A DNA stretch of 64,000 nucleotides from Cycas panzhihuaensis (taxonomy: Eukaryota; Cycadophyta). The stretch spans positions 558,001-622,000 of the forward strand of contig CM041465.1 of assembly GCA_023213395.1 (NCBI GenBank), given 5' to 3'. The notes below the pieces were generated by a model. The model saw only the letters and a list, made by a program, of their open reading frames with translations. It had not been told where the DNA came from and made no database searches. The translations under genes and the position numbers were made by a program. Shown piece after piece: positions 1-11,200 of the stretch (position 1 is the first letter of the stretch; each line of letters begins with the position of its first letter).

Positions 1-100
1 TAGGAACGCAATCTGCTTAAGCCAATGGTGCCATAAGAAACACAAACAACCAGCTCCCCTACACCACTCGCACGCAGGCAATGGGGCAATTTGATTGTGT
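1..100 (-). other. ITS2 (partial), rDNA unit 1
   Basis: Downstream part of internal transcribed spacer 2, cut by the window start. It aligns by eye with the complete ITS2 at 25135-25377, sharing 'tctgcttaagc' near its start and 'aatggggcaatttgatt' before the 5.8S end. It carries no gene. Spacer bases differ from the second copy by scattered transitions. Confidence 0.75.
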
Positions 101-248
101 GTGACACCTAGGTAGACGTGCCCTCATTCAAATCCTCATGCACAACTTGCATTCAAAGATTGGATGACTCACAGGATTCTGCAAATACATCACGGGCACA
201 ACTTCATCATGGCGAGGGCTGAGATATTCGTTGCCAAGAGTCATGCAT
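101..248 (-). rRNA. 5.8S rRNA, deleted (pseudogene)
   Basis: Read on the minus strand, both ends match plant 5.8S: the 3' end is at 'gtgacacctaggtagacgtg' and the 5' part at 'gagatattcgttgccaagag'. The middle, normally the most conserved part that pairs with 25S and contains the GAAGAACGTAGC core, is missing about 13 bases and is scrambled around 181-210. The length is about 148 instead of about 161-164. The second copy at 25378-25538 keeps the core. A 5.8S without this segment should not fold into the large subunit, so I call it a pseudogene. Exact ends are accurate to a few bases. Confidence 0.8.
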
Positions 249-917
249 TTCTATAAATACACTGCACAGGCCCCTACAGAACACTGGATTGAGGGTCTAT
301 GTAGCAACTTGAGTCCTTGGTACACTGGGCACCATGTACTTTTTGTTTGTTAGCCCACCCCGCTCCAACGATGCCTGCCGCGCAACGAGATAAGCCTGCC
401 CCTTCCCCAAGAGTACGTGGCCCATATATCGACTCAGAGTCATGGGGGGGGGGGGGGGCGAGAGTCATATGAAACTATTGCAAGGACAAGATAGAATGAG
501 AGAAGGGCCTGGTTACCCAACATGATCAAACAGTCCATGCCACGCTTCCAGTTCCCCAAGCCCATTGCTGATGGGGGCCCCGTGTAAGCGACAGAGGGGC
601 ATCTAACCCTCTCGATGAACCTAATGGGATAGATGCTATGACAAACATAGCCCACCATCCTGCCTGCGGCTCCCAGGCTATGATCTATATATCCTCGAGC
701 ACGGTAGAAGCGAGACAGGTGATGGGCAAAGTTCGGTGTCCCTCTTTGCGAGAGAATGGCAAGGTCATTCCAACCCCCTCCTGCACCTAGACTGCACGCA
801 GCTGAGTAGAGCCATCTAGAGAAATGATGACGAATATGATGCCTTCAAGGGGCCCAAAATCCATCACGTCCCCACCTAAAAGTTCGCTCATTGTTTATGG
901 TGTCTGGAGACCGATGC
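249..917 (-). other. ITS1, rDNA unit 1
   Basis: Spacer between 5.8S and 18S, about 669 bases. This is two to three times the usual flowering-plant ITS1. It contains a G15 run at 444-458 (C15 in the rRNA sense). Its sequence is close to the ITS1 at 25539-26229. No coding signal; the open frames here are incidental. Confidence 0.75.
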
Positions 918-1616
918 CAATGATCCTTCCGCAGGTTCACCTATGGAAACCTTGTTACAACTTCTCCTTCCTCTAAATAATAAGGTTCAATGAACTTCTC
1001 GTGACGTCGGTAGTAACAAAGCACCATCATCGCCAAGATCTGAACACTTCACTAGATCATTCAATAGGTAGGAGTGACGGGTAGTGTGTACAAAGGGCAG
1101 CGACGTAGTCAACGCATGTTGATGACTCACGCTTACTAGGAATTCCTCGTTGAAGATCAATAATTGCAATGATCTATCCCTATCACGATGAAATTTCCAC
1201 AGATTACCCAGACCTCTCAGCCAAGGTTATAGACTTGTTGAATACATCAGTGTAGCACACATGTGGCCCAAAACATCTAAGGGCATCACAGACTTATTAT
1301 TGCCTCAAACTTCCATGGCCTGAAAGGCCATTGTCCCTCTAAGAAACTAGCCGCAAAGGAAACCCTCTGCGTAGCTAGTTAGCAGGCTGAGGTCTCATTT
1401 GTTAACAGAATTAACCAAATAAATTGCTCCACCAACTAAGAATGGCCATGCACCACCACCTATAGAATCAAGAAAGAGGTCTGAATCTGTCAATCCTTAC
1501 TATGTCTGGACTTGGTAAGTTTCCCTATGTTGAGTCAAATTAAGCTGCAGGCTCCACTCCTAGTGGTGCCCTTCCATCAATTCATTTAAGTTTCATCCTT
1601 GCGACCATACTCCCCT

Positions 1617-1649
<33 letters not shown>

Positions 1650-2730
1650 TCAGTGGAGTCCTTAGAGCAACATCCACCAATCCCTAGTCCGCATCGTTTA
1701 TGGTTGAGACTAGGATGGTATCTGATCATCTTCGAGCCCCCAACTTTTGTTCTTAATTAATGAAAACATCCTTGGCAAATGCTTTTGCAGTGGTTCATCT
1801 TTTATAAATCCAAGAATTTCACCTCTGACAATGAAATATTAATGCCCCCGACCGTCCCTATTAATCATTACTCCAGTCTTGAAGGCCAATGTAATAGGAC
1901 CAGAATCCTATTGTGTTATTCCATGCTAATGTATTCAGAGCATAGGCTTGCCTTGAGCACTCTAATTTTTTCAAAGTAATAATGCCAAAGCCGTAACCTA
2001 GGCAACGAAGTCCAAGAATGCGCCGTCAACAAAAAGGATGAAATGATTGATGCACACTAAAAGGTAGACTGGTCGGGCCGTCCCAAGATCCAACTATGAG
2101 CCTTTTAACTGCAACAACTTAAATATACACTATTGGAGCTGGAATTACTGTGGCTGCTAGCACCAGACTTTCCCTCCAATGGATCCTCGTTAAGGGATTT
2201 AAATTATACTCATTCTAATTACTAGACTCGATGAGCCTAGTATTGTTATTTATTGTCACTACCTCCTTGGGTCAGGATTGGGTAATTTGTGGGCCTACTA
2301 CCTTCCTTAGATGTGGTAGCCATTTCTAAGGCTCCCTCTCTGGAATCGAACCTTAATTCTCCATCACCTATCACCACCATGATAGGCCTCTATCCTATCA
2401 TCAAAAGTTGATAGGGTAGAAATTTGAATGAAGCATCGCTAGCACTAGGGCCATGCGATCCGTCAAGTTATCATGAATCACTGATACACTAGACGAGAGC
2501 CTGCATCAGTCGTTTATCTAATAAATGCATCCCTTTTAGAAGTTAGGATTTGGTACACGTATTAGCTCTAGAATTACTATGGTTATCCAAGTAATAGGAA
2601 TATCATCAAATAAACTATAAGTGATTTAATGAGCCATTCATAGTTTCACAATCCGAAATAGTTCATACTAACACATGCATGGCTTAATCTTTGAGATAAG
2701 CATATGACTACTGGCAGGATCAACCAGGTA
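918..2730 (-). rRNA. 18S rRNA, full length but decayed
   Basis: Small-subunit rRNA gene on the minus strand. The 3' end is recognised by the reverse complement of the universal GGATCATTG tail (918-926), and the 5' end by the reverse complement of TACCTGGTTGATCCTGCCAG (to 2730). Its 1813-base length is normal for plants. Conserved positions are damaged: the 530-loop GCCGCGGTAA core reads GCCACAGTAA (2141-2164), and the 3' terminal GTCGTAACAAGG reads with CpG changed to TpG/CpA. Changes are mainly transitions. It is probably a non-functional, silenced copy. No intron was seen. Confidence 0.93.
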
Positions 2731-3800
2731 GCATCCATGAATGTCAAGCATCCATTTGAGAGGCCTATTCAAATGGATGACTGTAAAATAATGATAGCAC
2801 AAAGGGTTAATCTGTGTCAAGCCTCCTCACAATTATCTCGCTTAGAACAAGCGATGTACAATAGCCAAGTGAAACCGTATAACCCATCGAAGACAAAATC
2901 CATCCAAAATCTGCCAACGATAAATGTAGAAAAAAAAAATGCTAGAAAGAGAAGAACCCATGGGACTGCATGCCTCACACTGATGCCAAAAATAGACAAA
3001 GCACAGAAAAATAAAAGCAACCAGTAGTAGAGAGCCCAAGTAAAGGAAAATGAGACACAAATTATGGCAGCAACCATAACAAACCTGAGGTGTGCTTCGT
3101 AAAATGAGGGGGGGGTGGTGGAGACTAAATAGCAAATGCAGCTACAGAAAAGACCACAGACTGGACAAAGAAATTCGAGGGTCAGAGGAATGTAGTAAAC
3201 ACCATGAGAAGGACCCGTCTTAGGGCACTCTTGTCACAAGAGACATCGCGGGCCACACACCACCATTCGAAACACGACCGGCGAGAAAGCACAATTTGGA
3301 GACTGGTCAAGGGGTAAGGGAAGGAATACAAGAATGAAACAAGTCGGCCATGGGGTGGGGGGGGGGGGGGGGGGGGCACGTTTAAGTACTCATACTAAAG
3401 CCAAAACACTGATCACCATGCCCCTCTCAAAGTAAGGCTCCTGCACAAAAACACCCTCTATGCCGCACACTGCCATCCACATAACACACAGATAGGAGGG
3501 ACCATGAGGGCAAAACCCAAACGCACCACCACACAAACTAGAGAGATCATTCCCAATAAAATAGGTATAAAACTAGTAGCAGCAATAACTAAAGACGCAT
3601 ACACAAGGCCATCAGGGAGGGAACCCACACCTAGGACACTTCAACCGCATAACGCAAGATGGATCAGACATGCTAGAGAAGAGGGGATCAGTGCAAGACA
3701 GATGCCAACTTTTAGTTCATGGACACTAGGCACCAAGCAACTTGCAAATCTATGAGAGGAGCAAGCATATAGATGAGAGGGAATGATCGCAGTAGAACAA
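2731..3800 (-). other. 18S-proximal spacer (5' ETS region), IGS 1
   Basis: Single-copy spacer directly upstream of 18S in the rRNA sense, so it should lie in the 5' external transcribed spacer. It is nearly colinear with 28043-29100. It contains short A and G tracts, including a G20 run at 3357-3376 (C20 in the rRNA sense) that is only G5 in the other unit. I could not identify a TATATA(A)GGGG-type Pol I start here. Open frames on both strands are not conserved as proteins. Confidence 0.6.
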
Positions 3801-6150
3801 ATGCTGCTTGAGTGAGCGCTTGGTGAAACACCCTTCGCATGTATCTATGTCTGTGCAATCAGCCCGAACAGGCCAGTCTCAATCACACAGGGGCAAAAAT
3901 AAACACATTAGGCACCAAATAACTGGAAAATCTATGAGAGAAGCGAGCATATAGACGAGAGAAGGAAACGATCAAAGCGGGGCATATGCCATCTTTCAAT
4001 TCACGGACACCCTGGGAGGAGTATCCCGTACGAGGCCCTTTACCCTACATAGCCCAGCACTGCTCCAACTGCGCGACCAATATTAAGTTCGGATGGGCAC
4101 ATCCCATGCACGCAAGTCCTCTATTAAATGATACTTGGGTGAGCACTTTGCGAAACACCCTTCGCACGTATCTGTGTCCATGCCATCCACCCAGACTGGC
4201 TGGTCTCGATCGTATAACAAAAATAAGTGTTATGGTCTGTACCACTGGGAAATCCACGATGAGCAAGCATACATAGACGAGGGAGGAAATGATCAGAGTG
4301 GGGCAGATGCCATCTTTCAGTTCACAGACACCCTAGGAGGAGTATCCTGTATGAGGCCCTTTACCCTACATAGCCTGGCACTACTCTAACTGTGCAACCA
4401 ACATCAAGTCCGGATGGGCACGTCCTGTGCACGCGAGTCCTCTATTAAACAACGCTTGGGTGAGTGCTTTGAGAAACACCCTTCACACGTATCCGTGTCG
4501 GTGCTATCTACCCAGACTGGCTGGTCTCGATTGCATAACAAAAATAAGCATTAGGGTTTGCACCACTAGGAAATCCACGATGAGCAAGCATACATATAGA
4601 CAAGGGAGGAAATGATCAGAGTGGGGCAGACACCGTCTTTCAGTTCACGGACACCCTGGGAGGAGTATCCCGTATGAGGCCCTTTACCCTACATAGCCCG
4701 GCACTGCTCCAACTATGCGACCAACATCAAGTCCAAATGGGCACGTCCCGTGCACGTGAGTCCTCTATTAAATGACACTTGGGTGAGCGCTTTGTGAAAC
4801 ACCCTTCGCATGTATCCGTGTCTGTGCCATCTGCCTAGACCGACCGGTCTCGATCGCATAGCAAAAATAAGTGTTAGGATCTGCACCACTTAGAAATCCA
4901 TGATGAGCAAGCATACACAGACGAGGGAGGAAATGATCAAGGCGGGGTGGACGCTATCTTTCAGTTCACGAACACCCTAGGAGGAGGATCCTGTATAAGG
5001 CCCTTTACCCTACACAGCCTGGCGCTGCTCCAACTGCACGACCAACATCAAGTCTTGATGGGCACATCCCGTGCACACGAGTCCTCTATTAAACGATGCT
5101 TGGGTGAGCGCTTTTTGAAACACCCTTAGCACGTATCTATGTCTGTGCCATCCTCCCAGACTGGCTGGTCTCGATCGCATAGCAAAAATAAGCATTAGGG
5201 TCTGCACCACTAGTAAATCAATGATGATCAAGCATACATATAGACGAGGGAGGAAACGATCAGAGCGGGCCAGATGTCATCTTTTAGTTCACGGACACCC
5301 TGGGAGGAGTATCCTGTATGAGGCCCTTTACCCTATACAGCCTGTTGCTACTCCAACTGTACGACCAACATCAAGTCTAGATGGCCATGTCCCATGTATG
5401 TGAGTCCTCTATTAAACGATGCTTGGGTGAGCACTTTGCGAAACACCCTTCGCACGTATTTGTGTCCATGCCATCCACCCAGACTGGCTGGTCTCGATCA
5501 CATAGTAAAAATAAGCATTAAGGTCTACACTAATGGGAAATCCACGATGAGTAAGCATATATAGACGAGGGAGGAAATGATCAGAGTGGGGCAGATGCCA
5601 TCTTTCAGTCCATGGACACCCTAGCAGGAGTATCCCATATGAGGCCCTTTACCCTACACAGACCAGCACTGCTCCAACTATGTGACCAACATCAAGTCTG
5701 GATGGGTACGTCCCATGCACGAGAGTCCTCTACTAAATGACGCTTGGGTGAGCGCTTTGCGAAACACCCTTCGCACGTATCCATGTCCGTGCCATCCACC
5801 TAGACCGGCCGGTCTCGATCGCATAACAAAAATAAGTGTTAGGGTCTGCACCACTGGTAAATCCACAATGAGCAAGCATACATAGATGAGGGAGGAAATA
5901 ATCGGAGCAGGCAGATGCCATCTTTCAGTTCGCAGATGCCCTTGGAGGAGTATCTCGTATGAGGCCCTTTACCCTACACAGCCCAGCGTTGCTCTAACTA
6001 CATGACCAACATCAAGTCCGGATGGGCACATCCCATGCACGTGAGTCTTTTATTAAATGATGCTTGGGTGAGTGCTTTGCGAAACACCCTTCGTACGTAT
6101 CCATGTCTGTGCCATCCGCCCAGACCAATCGGTCTTGATTACCCCACAAA
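3801..6150. repeat. IGS 1 tandem array, about 321-bp unit, ~8 copies
   Basis: Tandem repeat. The marker 'gtcctctattaaa' recurs at about 4117, 4437, 4760, 5080, 5403, 5725 and 6045, a period of about 321. Each unit has 'gaaacacccttcgcacgtat', then 'aaaaataagcgttagggtc', 'gagggaggaaatgatc', 'ggaggagtatcccgtatgag' and 'ccctttaccctaca'. A more diverged first unit starts near 3810. The array is conserved in IGS 2 (29101-31440) with nearly the same copy number. Units differ mostly at CpG-derived sites. Confidence 0.88.
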
Positions 6151-6184
6151 AACAAACCTGTAATCCCACTAAAAAGGTAATAAA

Positions 6185-7900
6185 CCAGCAATAATCGAGC
6201 ACCATGCTTCGCGCATTATTGAACCAAAGGAATCACGGAATAAAGGTCTGTCTGTCATGCAAGGCCAATGCTCACCCTGCCAGCCAACTGATAAATTACT
6301 GCCTGCCATGAGTCAGGTCAATAATACGGGATGCGTCTTTCCATCGTAGGTGCCAACCTCATGCGCTATAGCATGGACCGAAAACACCCAATACGTCGAC
6401 CGACCTAATAAAGGCACAAGGCCAATGCTCAGAGGGACCCGACATGAAGTGTAAAAGAATGGCCATATTTCATACGTAATTAAGCTAGAGGACTCACAGA
6501 ATAAGGGTCCATCCAACAAGTGGGGCCTACGGTTCCCCCTGCCAGCATAAGGAAAAATCACTGCCTGACAGGAGCCGTTTTGCGCATAATTTGGCTAGAG
6601 GACTTCATGAAAAGGGTCTGCCTTCCGTCCCCAGGCCAATACTCAGAAGGATCCGACATGAAGCACAAAGGAATGGCCACGTTTCGTGCATTATTGAACC
6701 AAAGGAATCACAAAATAAGGGTCAGTCTACCTTGAGGGCCAATGCTCACCCTGCCGGCCAATTGATAAATTGTCCCCTGCCATGAGTCGGGTCAATAATA
6801 CGAGACACATCTTTCCATCAAAGGTGCCAACCTCATGCGCTACAGCATGGACCGAAAACTCCCAACACGTCGATCGACCTAACAAAGGCCCAAGGCTAAT
6901 GCTCAGAGGGACTCGATATGAAGTGCAAAGGAATGGCCATGTTTCGCACGTAATTGAGCCATAGGACTCATGGAATAAGGGTCCATCCACCGAGTGGGGC
7001 CTACAGTTCCCACTGCCAGCACTAGGAATAATCACCGCCTGCCATGAGTCAGGTCAATAATACGGGACATGTCTTTCCATTGAAGGTACTAATCTCATGC
7101 GCTATAGCATGGACTGAAAATGCCCAACACGTCAACCAACCTAACAAAGGCCTAAGGCCAATGCTCAGAGGGACCTGACATGAAGTGTAAAGGAACAACC
7201 ATGTTTCCCACGTAATTGAGACATAGGACTCACGGAATAAGGGTCCATCCAACCGAGTGGGGCCTACGATTCCCCCTGCCAGCACAAGGAAAAATCACCG
7301 CCTGCCATGAGTCGAGTCAATAGTACAGGACGCATCTTTCCATCGAAGGTGCCAACCTCATGCACTACAGTATGGACTGAAAATGCCCAACACGTTAACT
7401 GACCTAACAAAGGCCCAAGGCCATTGCTCAGAGGGACCTGACATGAAATGCAAATGAACGGCCATGTTTTGCACGTAATTGAGCCATAGGACTCAAAGAA
7501 TAAGGGTCCATCCACTGAGTGGGGCTTACGGTTCCCCCTACCAGCACAAGGAAAAATCACTGCCTGCCATGAGTTGGGTCAATAATACGGGAGACGTCTT
7601 TCCCTCGAAGGTGCCAACCTCATGTGCTACAGCATGGACCGAAAACGCCCAACATGTCGACTGACCTAACAAAGGCCCAAGGCCAATGCTTAGAGGGACC
7701 TGACATGAAGCACAAAGGAATGGCCATGTTTCATACGTAATTGAGCCATAGGACTCACGGAATAAGGGTCCATCCACCAAGGGGGGCCTACAGTTACCCT
7801 TGCCAGCATAAGGAAAAATCACCGCTTGCGAGGAGCTGTTTCATGCATAATTAGGCCAGAGGACTCGTGGAAAAGGGTCTACCCACCGTGCAGGACCGAC
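6185..7900. repeat. IGS 1 tandem array, about 262-bp unit, ~6 copies
   Basis: Tandem repeat marked by 'gccatgag' followed by 'ggtcaataatacgg' near 6307, 6781, 7043, 7306 and 7568, a period of about 262. One diverged unit (6560-6780) lacks the marker. Each unit also carries 'ggtgccaacctcatgcgcta', 'caaaggcccaaggccaatgc' and 'gaaaaatcaccgcctgcc'. Minus-strand open frames of 80-100 codons repeat with the array and reflect the repeat, not genes. The counterpart in IGS 2 is at 31480-33180. Confidence 0.87.
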
Positions 7901-8226
7901 GGTGCCCCCCACTCCCCTCAAAAGGAAATATTACCGCATGCCACAAGTTGAAGCTTTCCCCACCAGAGAGAAGCAAGCCATCTGACGCTCGAGAAAATCT
8001 GCCCACGAAGAAAGGGAGGTCGCCACACCCCCAACTGAGAGAACAAAGAGAAACAACCAAAACATCAAAAGGGGAGAAGTCGGGGATAAAATTCACAACA
8101 TTGTCAACAAAAATGACTTAAGAATTTAGAGATAGACTATACAAAAGGGAACACATGAAGCCACATGCTGAACAAACCAAAAACTAAGGGGAGGCCACAG
8201 CCAATTCACCACTAGAAAAGGAATTT
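7901..8226. other. Single-copy spacer between IGS arrays
   Basis: About 325 bases joining the 262-bp array to the higher-order array. It is purine-rich on the plus strand and conserved at 33181-33475 in the other unit, where several short deletions distinguish it. No gene or known motif seen. Confidence 0.5.
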
Positions 8227-11200
8227 AAATCACCACCTTGTAAAAGCTGACTACAGCCCGAGGTAAACAAGGGTATCGAACAGCAGTTTGAGAAAAAGTG
8301 AGCGAGATCCCAACAAACACCAAATGAAAGCGATCAGAGGCTGAAACTTAGGACATTGATTGGCAACAATGGAAAAGAGAGTGGGCTGCCACAACAAGAG
8401 GGGAAACGCATGAGACGAGGTGCGAAGATGAAAAAGAACATTGGGACTTCCATTGAAAAGGGGGGAGTGGGGGACAACACAAACCAGCATGGGGGAGAAA
8501 AACGTCCCAAATATGTTCTATGGGTGAAAGAGCACTACAACAACCTGGGTTAAGAGGGTGAATAATACAGGATATGTCTTTAGACCGGAGGTGGTAAACG
8601 ACCTGTCCCATGCCCACTTAAGAAAAGGGGAATGCTAACAAATCATCTCCCCCCATAAGAGGGACACGACAAACTCATGCCCCACCGAAAGGTAGGCTGC
8701 AACACAACCCCAACTGAAAGAAGGAGAACATACAATCAAAACATCAAAGAGGAGAATTGTATGGCATCAATAAAAAAGACTGACAGCCAAAACAAGAGGG
8801 AAACACATGAGAGGGAGACAAACATGGAAGGGGTGAAAATGAACAACAAAATTGGGACATCGGTAGAAAAGGGTGTGAGGGAACAAGGCAAATGAGCATC
8901 AAAGAGAAAAGCGTCCCAGATATGTGCCAAGGGTGAAAGAGTACCGTGACAACATGAGTTGAGAGGGTGAGTGATACGGGACGTGTCTTTGGGTCATAGG
9001 TGGTAAACGGCCCATCACGTGCCCACTTAGGAAAGCGAAATGCTAACAAAGCATCTCACCCACCACCAAGAGGGACACGACCATCTCACGCCCGTCTGAA
9101 AGGAAGCCACCACACACCCCCAACCAGAAGAAGAAAAACAAAGGGACCATCGAAACATCGAAGGGGAGAATCCACCAACAGTAAAGGAAGAAATCGACAG
9201 CCTAGACAAGAGGGAAACGCATGAGGGATAAACAAACATGGAAGCAGGTGAAGATGAACAAGACGATTGGGACTTCTGTCGAAAAGGGTGGGAGAGAAGA
9301 GAAGACAAATGGGCATCAGGGAGAAAAGTGAGCATCTGATTTGAATCACCACCTTGTTAAAGCTGACTGCAGCCTGAGGTAAACAAGGGTATCAAACAAC
9401 AATTCAAGAAAATATGAGCAAGATCCCAATAAGCACCAAATAAAAGCGATCAGATGCTGAAACATAGGAGATCAATCAGTAATAATGGAAAAGAGAGCAG
9501 GTCACCACAACAAGAGGGGAAACGCCTGAGATAGGGTGTGAAGACAAAAAAGAAGATTGGGAATTCCATCAAAAAGAGGGGAGGGGAGGATAACACAAAC
9601 TGGCAGGGGGGAGAAAAATGTCCCAAATATGTTCTATGGGTGAAAGAGCACTGCAACAACCTGGGTTGAGAGGGTGAATGATACGGGACGTGTCTTTACA
9701 TCGGAGGTGGTAAACGACACATCCGATATCCACATAAGAAAATGGGAATGATAATAAAGCATCTCCCCCCCACAGGAGGGACATGGCTAGCTCATGCCCC
9801 ACCGAAAGAGAGGCCACAACACAACCCCAACCAAAAGAAGGAGAATAGATAATCGAAACATCAAAGAGGAGAATTATCCAGCAACAATAAAAAAGACCGA
9901 CAACTAAAACAAGAGGGAAATGCATGAGAGGGAGAGAAACATGGAAGGGGTGAAAATGAATAACAAGATTGGGACATCGATTGAAAAGGGTGTGAGGGAA
10001 CAAGACAAATGAGCATCGGGGAGAAAAGCATCCCAGATATATGCCGAGGGTGAAAGAGCATCCTGACAACATGGGTTGAGAGGGTGAATGATACAGGATG
10101 TGTCTTTGGGTCGGAGGTGGTAAACGGCCCATCCCATGCCCACTTAGGAAAAGCGAAATGCTAACAAAGCATCTCACCCACCCCCAAGAGGGACACGACC
10201 ATCTCACGCCTGTCTCAAAGGAAGGCAGTCACACACCCCCAACTGAAAGAAGAAAAATAAAGGGACCATCGAAACATCAAAGGGGAGAATTCACCGACAG
10301 CAACGTAAGAAATCAACAGCCCAAACAATAGGGAAACACATGAGGAATAGGCAAACATGCAAGCAGGTGAGGACGAATAAGACGATTGGGACTTCCATCG
10401 AAAAGGGTAGGAGTGAAGAAGACAAACAGGCATCAGGGAGAAAAGCGAGCATCTTATTTGAATCACCACCTTGTAAAAGCTGATTGCGGCCTAGGGTAAA
10501 CAAGGGTGTCAAACAACAATTCGAGAAAACGCGAGCGAGATTCCAACAAATACCAAACAAAAGCGATCAGATGCTGAAATATAGGAGATTGATTGGCAAC
10601 AATGGGAAAGAGAGTGGGCTGCCACAACAAGAGGGGAAACACATGAGATGGGGTGTGAAGACGAAAATGAATATTGGGACTTCCATCGAAAAGGGGGGAG
10701 GGGGGGGACAATACAAACCGGCATGGGGGAGATAAATGTCCCAAATATGTTCCGCGGGTGAAAGAGAACTGTAACAACCTGGGTTGAGAGGGTGAATGAC
10801 ACAGGACATGTATTTAGATTAGAGGTGGTAAACGGCCTATCCCATGCCCACTTAAGAAAAGGGGAATGCTAACAAAGCATCTCCCCCCCCTAAGAGGGAC
10901 ACGTCTAGCTCACGCCCCACCAAAAGGGAGGCCACAACACAACCCCAACCAAAAGAAGGAGAATAGGCAATCGAAACATCAAAGAGGAGAATTATCCAGC
11001 AACAATAAAAAAGACCAACAACCGAAACAAGAGGGAAATGCATGAGAGGGAGACAAACATGGAAGGGGTGAAAATAAACAACAAGATTGGGACATCAGTC
11101 GAAAGGGTGTAAGGGAACAAGACAAACAAGCATCGGGGACAAAAGCATCCTAATTATGTGCTAAGGGTGAAAGAGCCCCGTGACAACATGGGTTGAGAGG

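Noticed and set aside
2704-3135. Overlapping frames of about 85-107 codons at the 18S 5' border
   Set aside because: They overlap the rRNA gene and spacer, and the other unit shows frame-breaking differences. No protein signature.
3801-7900. Regular repeats that might suggest a CRISPR array
   Set aside because: Units of 262-321 bp are repeated along their whole length with no short repeat/unique spacer pattern, and the context is plant rDNA.
9569-10207. A 212-codon minus-strand open frame and many similar Leu/Ser/Cys-rich frames across 8.2-16.9 kb and 33.5-37.2 kb
   Set aside because: They follow the tandem repeat period, change frame and ends from unit to unit, and have no domain. They are by-products of a purine-rich plus strand with few minus-strand stops.
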